DNA of 64,000 nt from Chitinimonas koreensis. Its GTDB lineage: Bacteria; Pseudomonadota; Gammaproteobacteria; Burkholderiales; Chitinimonadaceae. The position numbers and the translations under genes were made by a program. The stretch covers positions 4,799,001 through 4,863,000 of the forward strand of contig NZ_CP060704.1 in the NCBI RefSeq assembly GCF_014353015.1, in the 5' to 3' direction. Shown here piece by piece: positions 1 through 7,750 of the stretch; positions within the stretch are counted from its first letter, which is position 1, and the number at the start of each line of letters is the position of its first letter. The notes under the pieces were generated by a model, which worked only from the letters and a program-made list of their open reading frames with translations, did not search any database and had not been told where the DNA came from.

Positions 1-1042
1 AGACCGGCGGCAGCTCGGCCGACACGCGCTGCCAGTTGTCGCCGCCGTCGTCGCTGGTCCACAGCGAGCCGGTGGTCGAGGCCATCGCGAGGCCGTCGCC
101 CGTGCCGTCCACCGCCAGTCCGTGGCGGTAGACCAGGTGGAAGGCCGGCGCCGGCGGCAGGCCGGCCTTGAGCTTGTCGAAACCCTGGCCGCCGTCGCGC
201 GTGCGCAGCACGTAGAAATCGCCCTCGTGCGGGATGCGCCGCTCGTCGACTTCGGCCGGCACGAACCAGGCGGTGCCGGGATCGCGCGGATGGGCCGCCA
301 CCGCGAAACCGAAGTTGCTCAGCGGCGGTGCCGGCCAGATCTCGTTCCAGCGCTCCAGCCCGTCGCGGCTGACGAACTGGCCGTTGTGGTGCTGGCACCA
401 GAAGATGTCGGGCGCCTCGCGGCACTGCACCAGCCGGTGCGGGTCCTGGATGTCCGGGTCTTCCTTGGCGTCGGGCGGCATATAGGCGGCCCACATGCCG
501 CCGCAGCGCGTCTCCCAGTTTTTCCCACCGTCGTGGCTGCGCCAGACGCCGCCGCAGGAGATGCCGAGCACGATGCGGTCCGGATCGCGCGGATCGAGCA
601 GGATCGAATGGATGCCGGCGTCGTCGAAGCCGCCACCGAACCACTTGGCGCGCTCCGGCCGGTTCCACAGCGATTCGACCAGGCTCCAGCTGCGGCCGCC
701 GTCGGCCGAGCGGAACAGCCCGGCCGGGATGCAGCCGGCCCACAGCGTGCCGTCCGGCGCGGCGGCCAGGCTCCAGACCTGGTCGACCACCGGCTTGCCG
801 TCGAGCTCGGCCGGGAAGGCCGGCGCGGCGCGCTCGCTCCAGCTGGCGCCGCCGTCCTCGCTGACGTGCAGCTTGGGGCCGAAGTGGCCGTTGCGCAGCG
901 CCGCGTACCAGCGCGGCCCGTCGGCCAGCAGCATGCTGACCTGCACGCCGGCGAAGTGATGCCCGGCCAGCGACCAGCCGTCGGCCGCGCGGCGGTAGAC
1001 CAGCAAACCCTTGCGGCTGCCGACCAGCAGCGTATCGCTCAT
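1..1042 (-). CDS. BNR/Asp-box beta-propeller protein (sialidase-like fold), C-terminus cut off
   Basis: The frame opens with ATG (MSDTLLVGSRKGLLVYRR) and stays open to the window edge (347 codons). It carries repeated Asp-box-like motifs of the type S-x-D-G-G-x-x-W (SEDGGASW, SADGGRSW, SHDGGKNW, TSDDGGDNW), spaced as blades of a WD40/BNR beta-propeller, as in sialidase-superfamily and YCF48-type proteins. There is no signal peptide, so it is probably cytoplasmic. The substrate is unknown; annotation as a glycosidase would rest on fold alone. From memory, genes of this type often sit beside a small MoaD/ThiS-like gene, which is present on the same strand 1.7 kb away. The C-terminal end is missing. 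Confidence 0.8.
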   Translation of the reverse strand, partial: MSDTLLVGSRKGLLVYRRAADGWSLAGHHFAGVQVSMLLADGPRWYAALRNGHFGPKLHVSEDGGASWSERAAPAFPAELDGKPVVDQVWSLAAAPDGTLWAGCIPAGLFRSADGGRSWSLVESLWNRPERAKWFGGGFDDAGIHSILLDPRDPDRIVLGISCGGVWRSHDGGKNWETRCGGMWAAYMPPDAKEDPDIQDPHRLVQCREAPDIFWCQHHNGQFVSRDGLERWNEIWPAPPLSNFGFAVAAHPRDPGTAWFVPAEVDERRIPHEGDFYVLRTRDGGQGFDKLKAGLPPAPAFHLVYRHGLAVDGTGDGLAMASTTGSLWTSDDGGDNWQRVSAELPPV

Positions 1043-1152
1043 GTCGTCCCCTCCGTTCCGATGGCGCCAAGCGCGCCGCATGCTGGTTTATAGGCGATCG
1101 CGCCGCCGCGCCGCGCGGCATAATGGGCGCCCGCCACTCCGCCGTCCGTCCG

Positions 1153-1575
1153 ATGCCCCGCCTCTTCCGCCTGCTACCGGGCGCCGCCGCGCTGCCGCTG
1201 CTCGCCCTGCCCGTCCATGCCGCCCCGCGCGCCGCCGAGCAGGTCGCCTGCCGGGTCGACTACGGCGGCGAGACCCGGATCCTGCGCGCCGCGCCGGTGA
1301 CCTCGCCCTACGGCGTCGCGCCGGTCGCGATCGGCTCCTACTTCCTGTTCCGCATCGTGTTCGAGGCCCAGCCGGCCGAGCACGCCGCGATCAAGCTCTA
1401 CACCTACGCCGACCGCGACGAGGGCGCCGTGCCCATCCAGCAGGCGACCTACCCCTACCCGCCGCCGCGCGGCGGCCGCTACGGCTTCACCGGCCTGCAG
1501 ACGGTGTACGAGCCGGTGCGCGACGGCGAACTGCAATACTGGTGCGCGCTCGAACGCGCCGGGAGCCGGCCATGA
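1153..1575 (+). CDS. Small secreted hypothetical protein
   Basis: 140 residues from the ATG at MPRLFRLLPG; an upstream in-frame ATG would add ten non-hydrophobic residues before the signal peptide, so the later start is preferred. Residues 1-24 form a classical Sec signal peptide ending in VHAA. The mature protein has two cysteines (EQVACRVDY near the N-terminus, QYWCALE near the C-terminus) that could form one disulfide. I recognise no family. The stop codon overlaps the start of the CapA-like gene (ATGA), so the two are almost certainly co-transcribed and translationally coupled. Confidence 0.6.
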   Translation: MPRLFRLLPGAAALPLLALPVHAAPRAAEQVACRVDYGGETRILRAAPVTSPYGVAPVAIGSYFLFRIVFEAQPAEHAAIKLYTYADRDEGAVPIQQATYPYPPPRGGRYGFTGLQTVYEPVRDGELQYWCALERAGSRP

Positions 1576-2534
1576 AGCGCGCCTTCGGACCGATCGCCGC
1601 CCTGCTGCTGAGCCTGACCGCCCAGGCCGGGCCGGTGCGGCTGGTGTTCGCCGGCGACCTGATGCTCGACGACGGGCCCGGCCGCACCATCGCGGCCGGC
1701 GGCGACCCGCTGGCGCCGTTCGACGCCTTCCTGCGCGATGCCGACTACACCATCGGCAACCTCGAATGCCCGGTCGCCACCACCGGCACGCCGCTGGCCA
1801 ACAAGATCTACACCTTCCGCGCCCATCCGCGCGTGCTCGACAAGCTGCAAGGCCGCTTCGACGCGGTGGCGGTGGCCAACAACCACTCGGGCGACTACGG
1901 CCGCGAAGCCTTGCTGGAGACGCTGGGCCTGCTCGACCGCGCCGGCATCCGCCATTTCGGCGGCGGCCGCGACCTGGCCGAGGCGCATGCGCCGCTGTGG
2001 ATCGAACAGAAGGGGCTGCGCATCGCGGTGCTCGGCTACGACGAGTTCAAGCCGCGCAGCTTCGAGGCCGGCGCCAGTTGGGCCGGCGTGGCCTGGAGCG
2101 AAGACAGCCACGTGGTGCGCGACATCCGCGCCGCCCGCGCGGCCGGCGCCGACCTGGTGATCCCCTTCATGCACTGGGGCTGGGAGCGCGAGCCGCAACC
2201 GAGCGAGCGCCAGCGCGCGCTGGCCCGGCTGATGATCGACGCCGGCGCCGACGCGGTGGTCGGCGGCCATCCGCACGTGACCCAGGGCGCCGACCTCTAC
2301 CGCGGCAAGCCCATCGTCTGGAGCCTCGGCAATTTCGTGTTCGACGGCTTCGGCGAAGGGCCGGGCCGGGTCGGCTGGCTGCTGCGCCTGACGGTCGACC
2401 GCCAGGGCGTGCTGGCCTGGGACACGCTCGAGGCGCATATGGACGAGGACGGCACGCCGCACCCGGTACCGGGCGCGCGCACGCCGTGCGGCAAGCGCGG
2501 CGACCGCGCGGTCGGGCTGTGCGCCAATCCCTGA
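1572..2534 (+). CDS. CapA family (PGA_cap) metallophosphatase-like protein
   Basis: 320 residues with a short signal peptide (1-19, ending AQAG). The CapA/PGA_cap signature is complete: GDLMLD around residue 29, NLECP around 63-67, ANNHS around 102-106, HWGWE at 201 and GGHPHV at 231-236, the positions that coordinate metals in the calcineurin-like fold. CapA proteins are known from poly-gamma-glutamate synthesis and capsule anchoring, but no other pgs/cap gene is nearby, so a role in polymer synthesis is not supported; this looks like the solitary, exported form common in proteobacteria. It overlaps the preceding secreted-protein gene by four bases and is followed at once by a REP pair. Confidence 0.85.
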   Translation: MKRAFGPIAALLLSLTAQAGPVRLVFAGDLMLDDGPGRTIAAGGDPLAPFDAFLRDADYTIGNLECPVATTGTPLANKIYTFRAHPRVLDKLQGRFDAVAVANNHSGDYGREALLETLGLLDRAGIRHFGGGRDLAEAHAPLWIEQKGLRIAVLGYDEFKPRSFEAGASWAGVAWSEDSHVVRDIRAARAAGADLVIPFMHWGWEREPQPSERQRALARLMIDAGADAVVGGHPHVTQGADLYRGKPIVWSLGNFVFDGFGEGPGRVGWLLRLTVDRQGVLAWDTLEAHMDEDGTPHPVPGARTPCGKRGDRAVGLCANP

Positions 2535-2577
2535 GCAGGCTCGCCGCCGCGGCCATCGACCGCACCGAACGCCCCTT

Positions 2578-2644
2578 GTAGGTCGGGCTTATGCCCGACA
2601 GCGCCGCCTATCAAGATCGCTGTCGGGCATAAAGCCCGACCTAC
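2578..2644. repeat. REP pair, family A (GTAGGTCGGGC type)
   Basis: Two inverted arms, each starting with the foot GTAGG and a hairpin (TCGGGC-TTAT-GCCCGA), separated by a short unique loop. The same arms recur at 43550, 50941 and 56783, and in diverged form at 8155. It lies between convergent genes and may also work as a bidirectional transcription stop. Confidence 0.85.
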
Positions 2645-2740
2645 GGGAAACCAGGCCATCCGGTTCGCCGACTGCGCGTCGTTCGGCCGAACGCCGTCGC
2701 GCAAGGCGACGGCCGATCCGTTCCGTGGGCATCCCCGCCC

Positions 2741-3004
2741 TCACCCGCCCGACAAAGCCTGCATCACATAGATCGACGCCCCCGCCGCCACCGGCGCATC
2801 GAGCGCGTCGCGCCTGAGCTCGCCGTCGACGAACAGCGCGACGTGGCGGCGCAGCCCGCCCTGCTCGTCGAGCACGTAGCCGCGCAGCGCCGGATGCAGC
2901 GCGAACACGGCCTCCAGCGCCGCCCGCGGCGTGTCCGCCGCGACCTCGAGCGGCTCGGCCGGCGCGTGGCGGCGCAGATGATGGGTAAAAGCGATGCGAG
3001 GCAT
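2741..3004 (-). CDS. MoaD/ThiS family ubiquitin-like sulfur carrier protein
   Basis: 87 residues beginning MPRIAFTHHL and ending ALSGG. The size, the beta-grasp pattern and the C-terminal Gly-Gly are typical of MoaD/ThiS proteins, in which the terminal glycine is adenylated and turned into a thiocarboxylate that donates sulfur. No MoeB/ThiF, MoaE or ThiG gene is present, so molybdopterin or thiamine synthesis is not implied. It probably belongs with the beta-propeller gene at the left edge (same strand); the CapA pair and a REP element, on the opposite strand, lie between them. ATG start. Confidence 0.75.
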   Translation of the reverse strand: MPRIAFTHHLRRHAPAEPLEVAADTPRAALEAVFALHPALRGYVLDEQGGLRRHVALFVDGELRRDALDAPVAAGASIYVMQALSGG

Positions 3005-3042
3005 AGGGAACTATTCCAGGACGTCGTCACGTCACACAGGAG

Positions 3043-3076
3043 GTTATGATGCAGTGCAAAATGTTAACGTCATAAC
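3043..3076. promoter_or_regulatory. Inverted repeat GTTATGA/TCATAAC in divergent intergenic region
   Basis: Arms of 7 bp separated by 20 bp in the AT-richer spacer between the MoaD-like gene and the divergent secreted-protein gene. It could be an operator for either gene. No confident -35/-10 pair was assigned. Confidence 0.3.
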
Positions 3077-3145
3077 AGCCGTGGCATTCGCCCGAGTGCC
3101 GCGGTCATAAACCTTGCTACCCAGCATGGCACTTAGGAGAACTCA

Positions 3146-3865
3146 ATGAAACGTTTGACCCGATTGGCCATCGGCCTCGCCCTCGGCCTGTGCACCGTCG
3201 CCCATGCCCAGGACAGCCGGCTCTACTACGAGAACACCGGCGCGATGTGGGACACCTCGCAATTCCTGCTGTCGGCGGTCACCGGCGGCGCCAATCCGGC
3301 CGCGCCGCAGCTCAAGCTCGACTTCGAACAGTGGGGCGCCGGCACCGCCTGGCAGAACGACTGGATCCGGGTGCAGCAGCACTGGGTGCGGTTCAGCTTC
3401 ACCGACAATCCGCGCCAGGCCTATCCGCGCAATACGCTGCCGGCCGCCGTGCCGTGGACGGCCGGCGGCCCGGCCGCGCGCGACGCGCTGTTCGGCCGCG
3501 GCGTGCTGGCCGAGGTGAACCCGCCCGGCGGCGCGCGCTACCTGGTGCTGCACAGCCTGTCGCCGCTGGTGGCGGCCGGCCTGACGATCTACAACCGCAA
3601 GAGCCCGAACTGCAACGACCTGCTGCCGGTGAAGCTCTACGCCGGCGACAACCTGCAGGTGGCCCGCGCGGTCGAGAACCGCCTGGTGCCGGCCACGCTG
3701 GGACCGGGTTGCGCCGACCAGCAGGGCCGGGTCGACCTGGCCGTCGCGCTGGCCAGGCAGGACGGCCGGGCGCTGACCAACAGCTTCCACTGGGCGGTGA
3801 TCGACCTCGGCAGCAAGCAGCAGGACCTGGCGATCGACAATCTGGTGCTGCACTTCAAGCCTTGA
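3146..3865 (+). CDS. Secreted hypothetical protein, 239 residues
   Basis: Begins MKRLTRLAIGLALGLCTVAHAQD, a clear Sec signal peptide with AHA cleavage site, preceded by a good ribosome binding site (AGGAGA, 5-6 bases before ATG). The mature part is rich in aromatic residues, has two cysteines (SPNCND and GPGCAD) likely to form a disulfide, and alternates short beta-like stretches. I do not recognise the family. It stands alone between a divergent MoaD-like gene and a repeat block with a strong hairpin just after the stop, so it is probably monocistronic. Confidence 0.65.
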   Translation: MKRLTRLAIGLALGLCTVAHAQDSRLYYENTGAMWDTSQFLLSAVTGGANPAAPQLKLDFEQWGAGTAWQNDWIRVQQHWVRFSFTDNPRQAYPRNTLPAAVPWTAGGPAARDALFGRGVLAEVNPPGGARYLVLHSLSPLVAAGLTIYNRKSPNCNDLLPVKLYAGDNLQVARAVENRLVPATLGPGCADQQGRVDLAVALARQDGRALTNSFHWAVIDLGSKQQDLAIDNLVLHFKP

Positions 3866-3904
3866 TGGGCGCTCTGCCCTCTGAGGCTGCTCGAACGTAG
3901 GATC

Positions 3905-4106
3905 GGCGCCCGGCAAAGCCGGGCGCTTGCGTTGGGTGAGTGCTCGACCCTCCGGCTTCCCTGTTCCACCTCGACTCCCCCGCCCTCGCCGCCGCGAGGG
4001 AGCCTCGCTGACGCTCGTCCGCTCTCCGTTGCACCTGCTGCTAGGCATATCGCTACGCTCATGCCACGACCGCCGCCTTTGTAGGAGCGGCTTCAGCCGC
4101 GAATCA
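3905..4106. repeat. Composite repeat: inverted copy of element E plus half REP of family B
   Basis: Starts with a perfect hairpin GCGCCCGGC-AAA-GCCGGGCGC (3906-3926), which also suits a terminator for the preceding gene. It continues through CTCCCCCGCCCTCGC and GAGCCTCGCTGACGCTCGT, then a block with CTAGGCAT-CGCT-CGCTCATGCC, and ends in GTAGGAGCGGCTTCAGCCGC. The same order recurs at 56490-56758; element E without the extension recurs three times around the chemotaxis gene. Confidence 0.75.
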
Positions 4107-4145
4107 GCGGCAGCATGCGATCAATTTATCTCGCCGCGCTTTTAG

Positions 4146-4196
4146 CCCCTCTCCCGCGCGCGGGAGAGGGGCCCGTTTCTGCCTTGCAGAAACGGG
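4146..4196. repeat. Two back-to-back perfect hairpins upstream of hemH
   Basis: A 13-bp perfect palindrome (CCCCTCTCCCGCG and its complement) is followed without a gap by an 11-bp stem (CCCGTTTCTGC, loop CTT, GCAGAAACGGG). The first belongs to the CCCTCTCCC repeat type (family D) also seen at 45771. The rest of the spacer up to hemH shows nothing I can assign. Confidence 0.7.
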
Positions 4197-4304
4197 GAGG
4201 GTGAGGGCTGCCAATTCAGATCGCTGATCTGGATCGACCTGCCGCAAGCGCTCCGAACAGCGTCCGGCGCTATCATTCGGGCTTCCGCCTTTACCCCACC
4301 CGCC

Positions 4305-5399
4305 ATGGCCTACCTGCCCGAACCCGCCTTCCGTCACGACCAGCCGCGCCGCGTCGGCATCCTGCTGATCAATCTCGGCACGCCGGAAGCGCCGACGGCG
4401 CAGGCGCTGCGGCCCTATCTCAAGCAGTTCCTGTCCGATCCGCGCGTGGTCGAGATCCCGCGGCTGGCCTGGTGGCCGATCCTCAACCTGATCATCCTCA
4501 ACACCCGGCCGAAGAAATCCGCCGCCAAGTACGCCAGCATCTGGACCCGCGACGGTTCGCCGCTGGCCGTGCATACCCGCGCCCAGGCCAAGCTGCTGCA
4601 GGGCTACCTCGGCAACCAGGGCCAGCAGGTGGTGGTCGACTGGGCCATGCGCTACGGCCAGCCCTCGGTGGCCGACCGGCTCGCGGCGCTCAAGGCCGCC
4701 GGCTGCGACCGGGTGCTGGCGCTACCGCTCTACCCGCAGTACGCCGCCTCGAGCAGCGGCAGCGCGATCGACGCCGTCGCGGCCGCGCTGTCGGCCCAGC
4801 GCAATCCGCCCGAGCTGCGCATCGTCAAGCACTTCCACGATCACCCGGCCTATATCGAGACGCTGGCGCAGCGCGTGCGCGCCCACTGGCAGCGCAACGG
4901 TCGCGGCGACCACCTGCTGATGAGCTTCCACGGCGTGCCGCGCTACACGCTCGACCGCGGCGACCCCTACCACTGCGAATGCCAGAAGACCGGCCGGCTG
5001 CTGGCCGAGGCGCTCGAGCTGCCGGCCGACGGCTACACCGTCGCCTTCCAGTCGCGCTTCGGCAAGGCGGAATGGCTCAAGCCCTATACCGTCGACGTGC
5101 TGCACCAGCTCGGCAAGCGCAAGACCGGCAAGCTCGACGTGATCTGCCCCGGCTTCGTCGCCGACTGCCTGGAGACGCTCGAGGAGATCGCCATCGAGGG
5201 CAAGGCCGACTTCATGACCGCCGGCGGCGGCGAGTACCGCTACCTGCCGGCCCTCAACGCCGAGCCCGACTGGATCGCGGCACTGGCGCGCATCGCCCTG
5301 CCCCACCTGGGCGGCTGGCTCGAGGCCGCCGAGACGCCGGCCGACCGCACCCAGCGGCTGGCCCGCGCCGAGGCGCTGGGCTGCCCGCGCAAGAAATGA
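4305..5399 (+). CDS. hemH: Ferrochelatase (protoporphyrin/coproporphyrin ferrochelatase)
   Basis: 364 residues, normal for proteobacterial HemH. It inserts ferrous iron into the porphyrin ring, the last step of heme synthesis. Diagnostic stretches are GILLINLGTPEAP near the N-terminus, the catalytic His in SFHGVP (His209), the YHCECQKT segment, FQSRFGKAEWLKPYT and the C-terminal CPGFVADCLETLEEI with the metal-inserting glutamate. The ATG at MAYLPEPAF matches family N-termini. hemF, another heme gene, lies about 28 kb away and is not linked. A repeat of family C separates it from the next gene. Confidence 0.97.
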   Translation: MAYLPEPAFRHDQPRRVGILLINLGTPEAPTAQALRPYLKQFLSDPRVVEIPRLAWWPILNLIILNTRPKKSAAKYASIWTRDGSPLAVHTRAQAKLLQGYLGNQGQQVVVDWAMRYGQPSVADRLAALKAAGCDRVLALPLYPQYAASSSGSAIDAVAAALSAQRNPPELRIVKHFHDHPAYIETLAQRVRAHWQRNGRGDHLLMSFHGVPRYTLDRGDPYHCECQKTGRLLAEALELPADGYTVAFQSRFGKAEWLKPYTVDVLHQLGKRKTGKLDVICPGFVADCLETLEEIAIEGKADFMTAGGGEYRYLPALNAEPDWIAALARIALPHLGGWLEAAETPADRTQRLARAEALGCPRKK

Positions 5400-5408
5400 G
5401 ACCCACCT

Positions 5409-5485
5409 CCACCGCGGAGGACGGCAGATACAGCTCGATCTCCCTTGCTTGTCCCTCGGTGTCCTCCGCGTCCTCTGCGGTAAAG
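5409..5485. repeat. Repeat family C (CCGCGGAGGACG / CGTCCTCTGCGG)
   Basis: Inverted arms ACCGCGGAGGACG and CGTCCTCTGCGGT around a unique loop. The same arms occur at 6596 and 60981, always a short distance from a start codon. Confidence 0.7.
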
Positions 5486-5514
5486 CTTTCGACGATCCGA
5501 CCACGCATCCCGCC

Positions 5515-6564
5515 ATGCCCCTGACCCGCCGCCACCTGCTCGCCACCGGCCTCGCCCTCGCCGCCACCCCGCTGTTCGCCGGCGCCGCCAGGCGCGCGCC
5601 GGTGCTGCTGGCCGCCAGCTGGCGCGGTCCGGAGAACTGGCGCGCCGGCAGCCTCGAGCGCCAGGACGCCGCGCTGCCCGCGCGCGGCCACGTGCTGGTG
5701 CCCGATCCGCTGCGCTACGGCGAAGCCATCGTGGTGGCGCGCCGGCCCGGCTACTTCCTGGCCCGCATCGACTGGCGCCGCGGCAAGCTGCTCAAGACCT
5801 TCCGGCTCGAGGACGAACGCAACCTGGTCGGCCACGCGGTGTTCAGCCACGACGGCCGCCGGCTGATCACCGCCGAGACCGACGAGCGCAACGGCGCCGG
5901 CCGGCTGGCGATCCGCGACGCCAGGACCTTCAGGCGGCTCGAAGACCGGCCCAGCCACGGCGTCGGCCCGCACGAGCTGCTGTGGCTCGACCGCGATACG
6001 CTGGCGGTCGCCAACGGCGGCATCCTCACCCTGCCCGAGACCGGCCGCTACAAGCGCAACATCGACCGCATGGACCCGTCGCTGGTGCTGATCGACGGCC
6101 GCGATGGCGGCCTCCGGGCCGAGTACCGGCTCGACGACAGCCGGCAGTCGATCCGCCACCTGGCGGTGACGCGCGACGGCACGCTCGGCGCCGCGCTGCA
6201 GAACGAGGGCACGCGCACCTCGCCGATGTTGGCGATCCTGCGCGACGGCGAATTCCGCTATGCCGAGACGCCCGACGCGCTGCGCCAGGGCATGGCCGGC
6301 TACGCCGCCAGCCTGGCCGCGCTCGACGACCGCTTCCTGATGCCCTGCCCGACCGGCAACCTGCTGACCGAATGGGACAGCCAGGGCCGGCCGACCGCCC
6401 AGCAAGCGCTGCCGCGCGTGTTCGGCGCCGCGGCGGTGAACGGCGAATGGTGGGCCAGCGGCGAAGGCGGCGAGCTGTGGCGGCTGGCGCCGGGCACGCT
6501 CGACCTGCGCGAGACGCGCAAGGCCGACGGCATCGCCTGGGACAATCATCTGACGGTGGTTTGA
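5515..6564 (+). CDS. DUF1513 domain-containing periplasmic protein
   Basis: 349 residues from ATG at MPLTRRHLLATGLALAA, a twin-arginine-like signal (TRRHLL) ending near AGAA. An upstream in-frame ATG lies inside the family C repeat and is rejected. The body matches DUF1513, a beta-propeller-like family (HVFSHDGR-type blades, GVGPHELLW, GNLLTEWD). In other proteobacteria DUF1513 genes usually sit with imelysin (M75) and di-heme peroxidase genes of iron-responsive clusters; none is present here, only hemH upstream. Exact function unknown. Confidence 0.8.
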   Translation: MPLTRRHLLATGLALAATPLFAGAARRAPVLLAASWRGPENWRAGSLERQDAALPARGHVLVPDPLRYGEAIVVARRPGYFLARIDWRRGKLLKTFRLEDERNLVGHAVFSHDGRRLITAETDERNGAGRLAIRDARTFRRLEDRPSHGVGPHELLWLDRDTLAVANGGILTLPETGRYKRNIDRMDPSLVLIDGRDGGLRAEYRLDDSRQSIRHLAVTRDGTLGAALQNEGTRTSPMLAILRDGEFRYAETPDALRQGMAGYAASLAALDDRFLMPCPTGNLLTEWDSQGRPTAQQALPRVFGAAAVNGEWWASGEGGELWRLAPGTLDLRETRKADGIAWDNHLTVV

Positions 6565-6595
6565 GGCGACCATCCGTTCAGTTCACGGCGGCAGG

Positions 6596-6668
6596 TTTTA
6601 CCGCTGAGGACGCTGAGGAAAGGCGGTGTAGGCCGATCTCCAATGTCCTCGGCGTCCTCGGCGGTGAA
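6596..6668. repeat. Repeat family C between DUF1513 gene and YnfA-type gene
   Basis: Arms ACCGCTGAGGACGCTGAGG and CCTCGGCGTCCTCGGCGGT. The right arm runs into the start region of the following gene and contains its most upstream in-frame ATG and the GTG at 6664. Confidence 0.7.
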
Positions 6669-7017
6669 GCAATTCATTTGGAAACCCTATGCCCTCGCCC
6701 AGACCTTCGTCCTCTACCTGCTCACCGCCCTGGCCGAGCTGGTCGGCTGCTACCTGCCCATGCTGTGGCTGAGCAAGCGCGGCCCGGCCTGGCTGCTGCT
6801 GCCGGCCGCCGCCAGCCTCGCCGCCTTCGTCTGGCTGCTGAGCCTGCATCCGGCGGCCAGCGGCCGGGTCTACGCGGCCTATGGCGGCGTCTACGTGGCG
6901 GCGGCGCTCGGCTGGCTGTGGGCGGTCGACGGCATCCGCCCGGGCGGCTGGGATCTGGCCGGCGTCGCGCTGGTGCTGGCCGGCGCGGCCGTGATCGTGC
7001 TGGCGCCGAGGAGCTGA
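6643..7017 (+). CDS. UPF0060 (YnfA) family small membrane protein
   Basis: Four hydrophobic segments (roughly LYLLTALAELVGCYLP, LLLPAAASLAAFVWLL, GGVYVAAALGWLWAV, LAGVALVLAGAAVIVL) and the family signature TALAELVGCYLPMLWL and AAYGGVY identify a YnfA protein, related to small multidrug transporters; the substrate is unknown. The start is unusual: the only in-frame ATG (MSSASSAV) and the GTG seven codons later both lie in the right arm of a family C repeat. GTG at 6664 is the likelier start by comparison with family length. The stop is two bases before truC. Confidence 0.8.
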   Translation: MSSASSAVKQFIWKPYALAQTFVLYLLTALAELVGCYLPMLWLSKRGPAWLLLPAAASLAAFVWLLSLHPAASGRVYAAYGGVYVAAALGWLWAVDGIRPGGWDLAGVALVLAGAAVIVLAPRS

Positions 7018-7019
7018 GC

Positions 7020-7742
7020 GTGCTGCCCGTCCTCCATCTCGACGACCACCTGGTCGCGCTGCACAAGCCCTCGGGCCTGCTGGTCCACCGCAGCATGCTC
7101 GACCGCCACGAGACCCGCTTCGCGCTGCAGGAAGCGCGCGACCAGCTGGGCCGCCATGTCCACGCGATCCACCGGCTCGACCGCGGCACCTCGGGCGTGC
7201 TGCTGTTCGGCCTCGATCCGGACAGCGCCCGCGCCGTGTCGCAGCAGTTCGAGGCCGGCACGGTCGGCAAGCGCTACCTGGCGGTGGTGCGCGGCTGGCC
7301 GCCGGCCGCCGGCGAGATCGACCACCCGCTGAGCCGCCAGTACGACGACTACGAGCGCGCGCCCGACGTCGCCGCCGAGCCGCAGGCGGCCCACACCCGC
7401 TACCGCACGCTGGCCACCGTCGAGCTGCCGCATGGCGTCGACCGCTACCCGACCAGCCGCTACGCGCTGGTCGAGCTCGAGCCGCTGACCGGCCGCCGCC
7501 ACCAGCTGCGCCGCCACCTCAAGCACCTGTCGCACCCGATCATCGGCGATGCCACCCACGGCAAGGGCCGCCACAACCGGCTGTTCACCGAGCTGTTCGG
7601 CAGCCAGCGCATGCTGCTGGCCTGCACGCGGCTGGCCTTCGACCATCCGCACGGCGGCAGCCGCATCGTGGTGGACTGTCCGCCGAGCGAGGATTTCGCC
7701 GCGGTCTGCCGCGCGCTCGGCTGGGGCGCGCGGGCCGGCTGA
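7020..7742 (+). CDS. truC: tRNA pseudouridine(65) synthase, TruC-type (RluA family)
   Basis: 240 residues from a GTG start two bases after the preceding stop. It has the RluA-family active-site block HRLDRGTSGV with catalytic Asp54, the N-terminal LDDHLVALHKPSGLLVHRS and the late motif LTGRRHQLRRHLKHL-HPIIGD. The absence of an N-terminal S4 domain and the length favour TruC, which modifies U65 of tRNA, over RluC/RluD. The assignment to TruC rather than another short RluA member rests on overall similarity. The first hairpin of the following repeat array (CTGCCC-GATTTTT-GGGCAG) could terminate transcription. Confidence 0.85.
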   Translation: MLPVLHLDDHLVALHKPSGLLVHRSMLDRHETRFALQEARDQLGRHVHAIHRLDRGTSGVLLFGLDPDSARAVSQQFEAGTVGKRYLAVVRGWPPAAGEIDHPLSRQYDDYERAPDVAAEPQAAHTRYRTLATVELPHGVDRYPTSRYALVELEPLTGRRHQLRRHLKHLSHPIIGDATHGKGRHNRLFTELFGSQRMLLACTRLAFDHPHGGSRIVVDCPPSEDFAAVCRALGWGARAG

Positions 7743-7750
7743 AAACCGCC

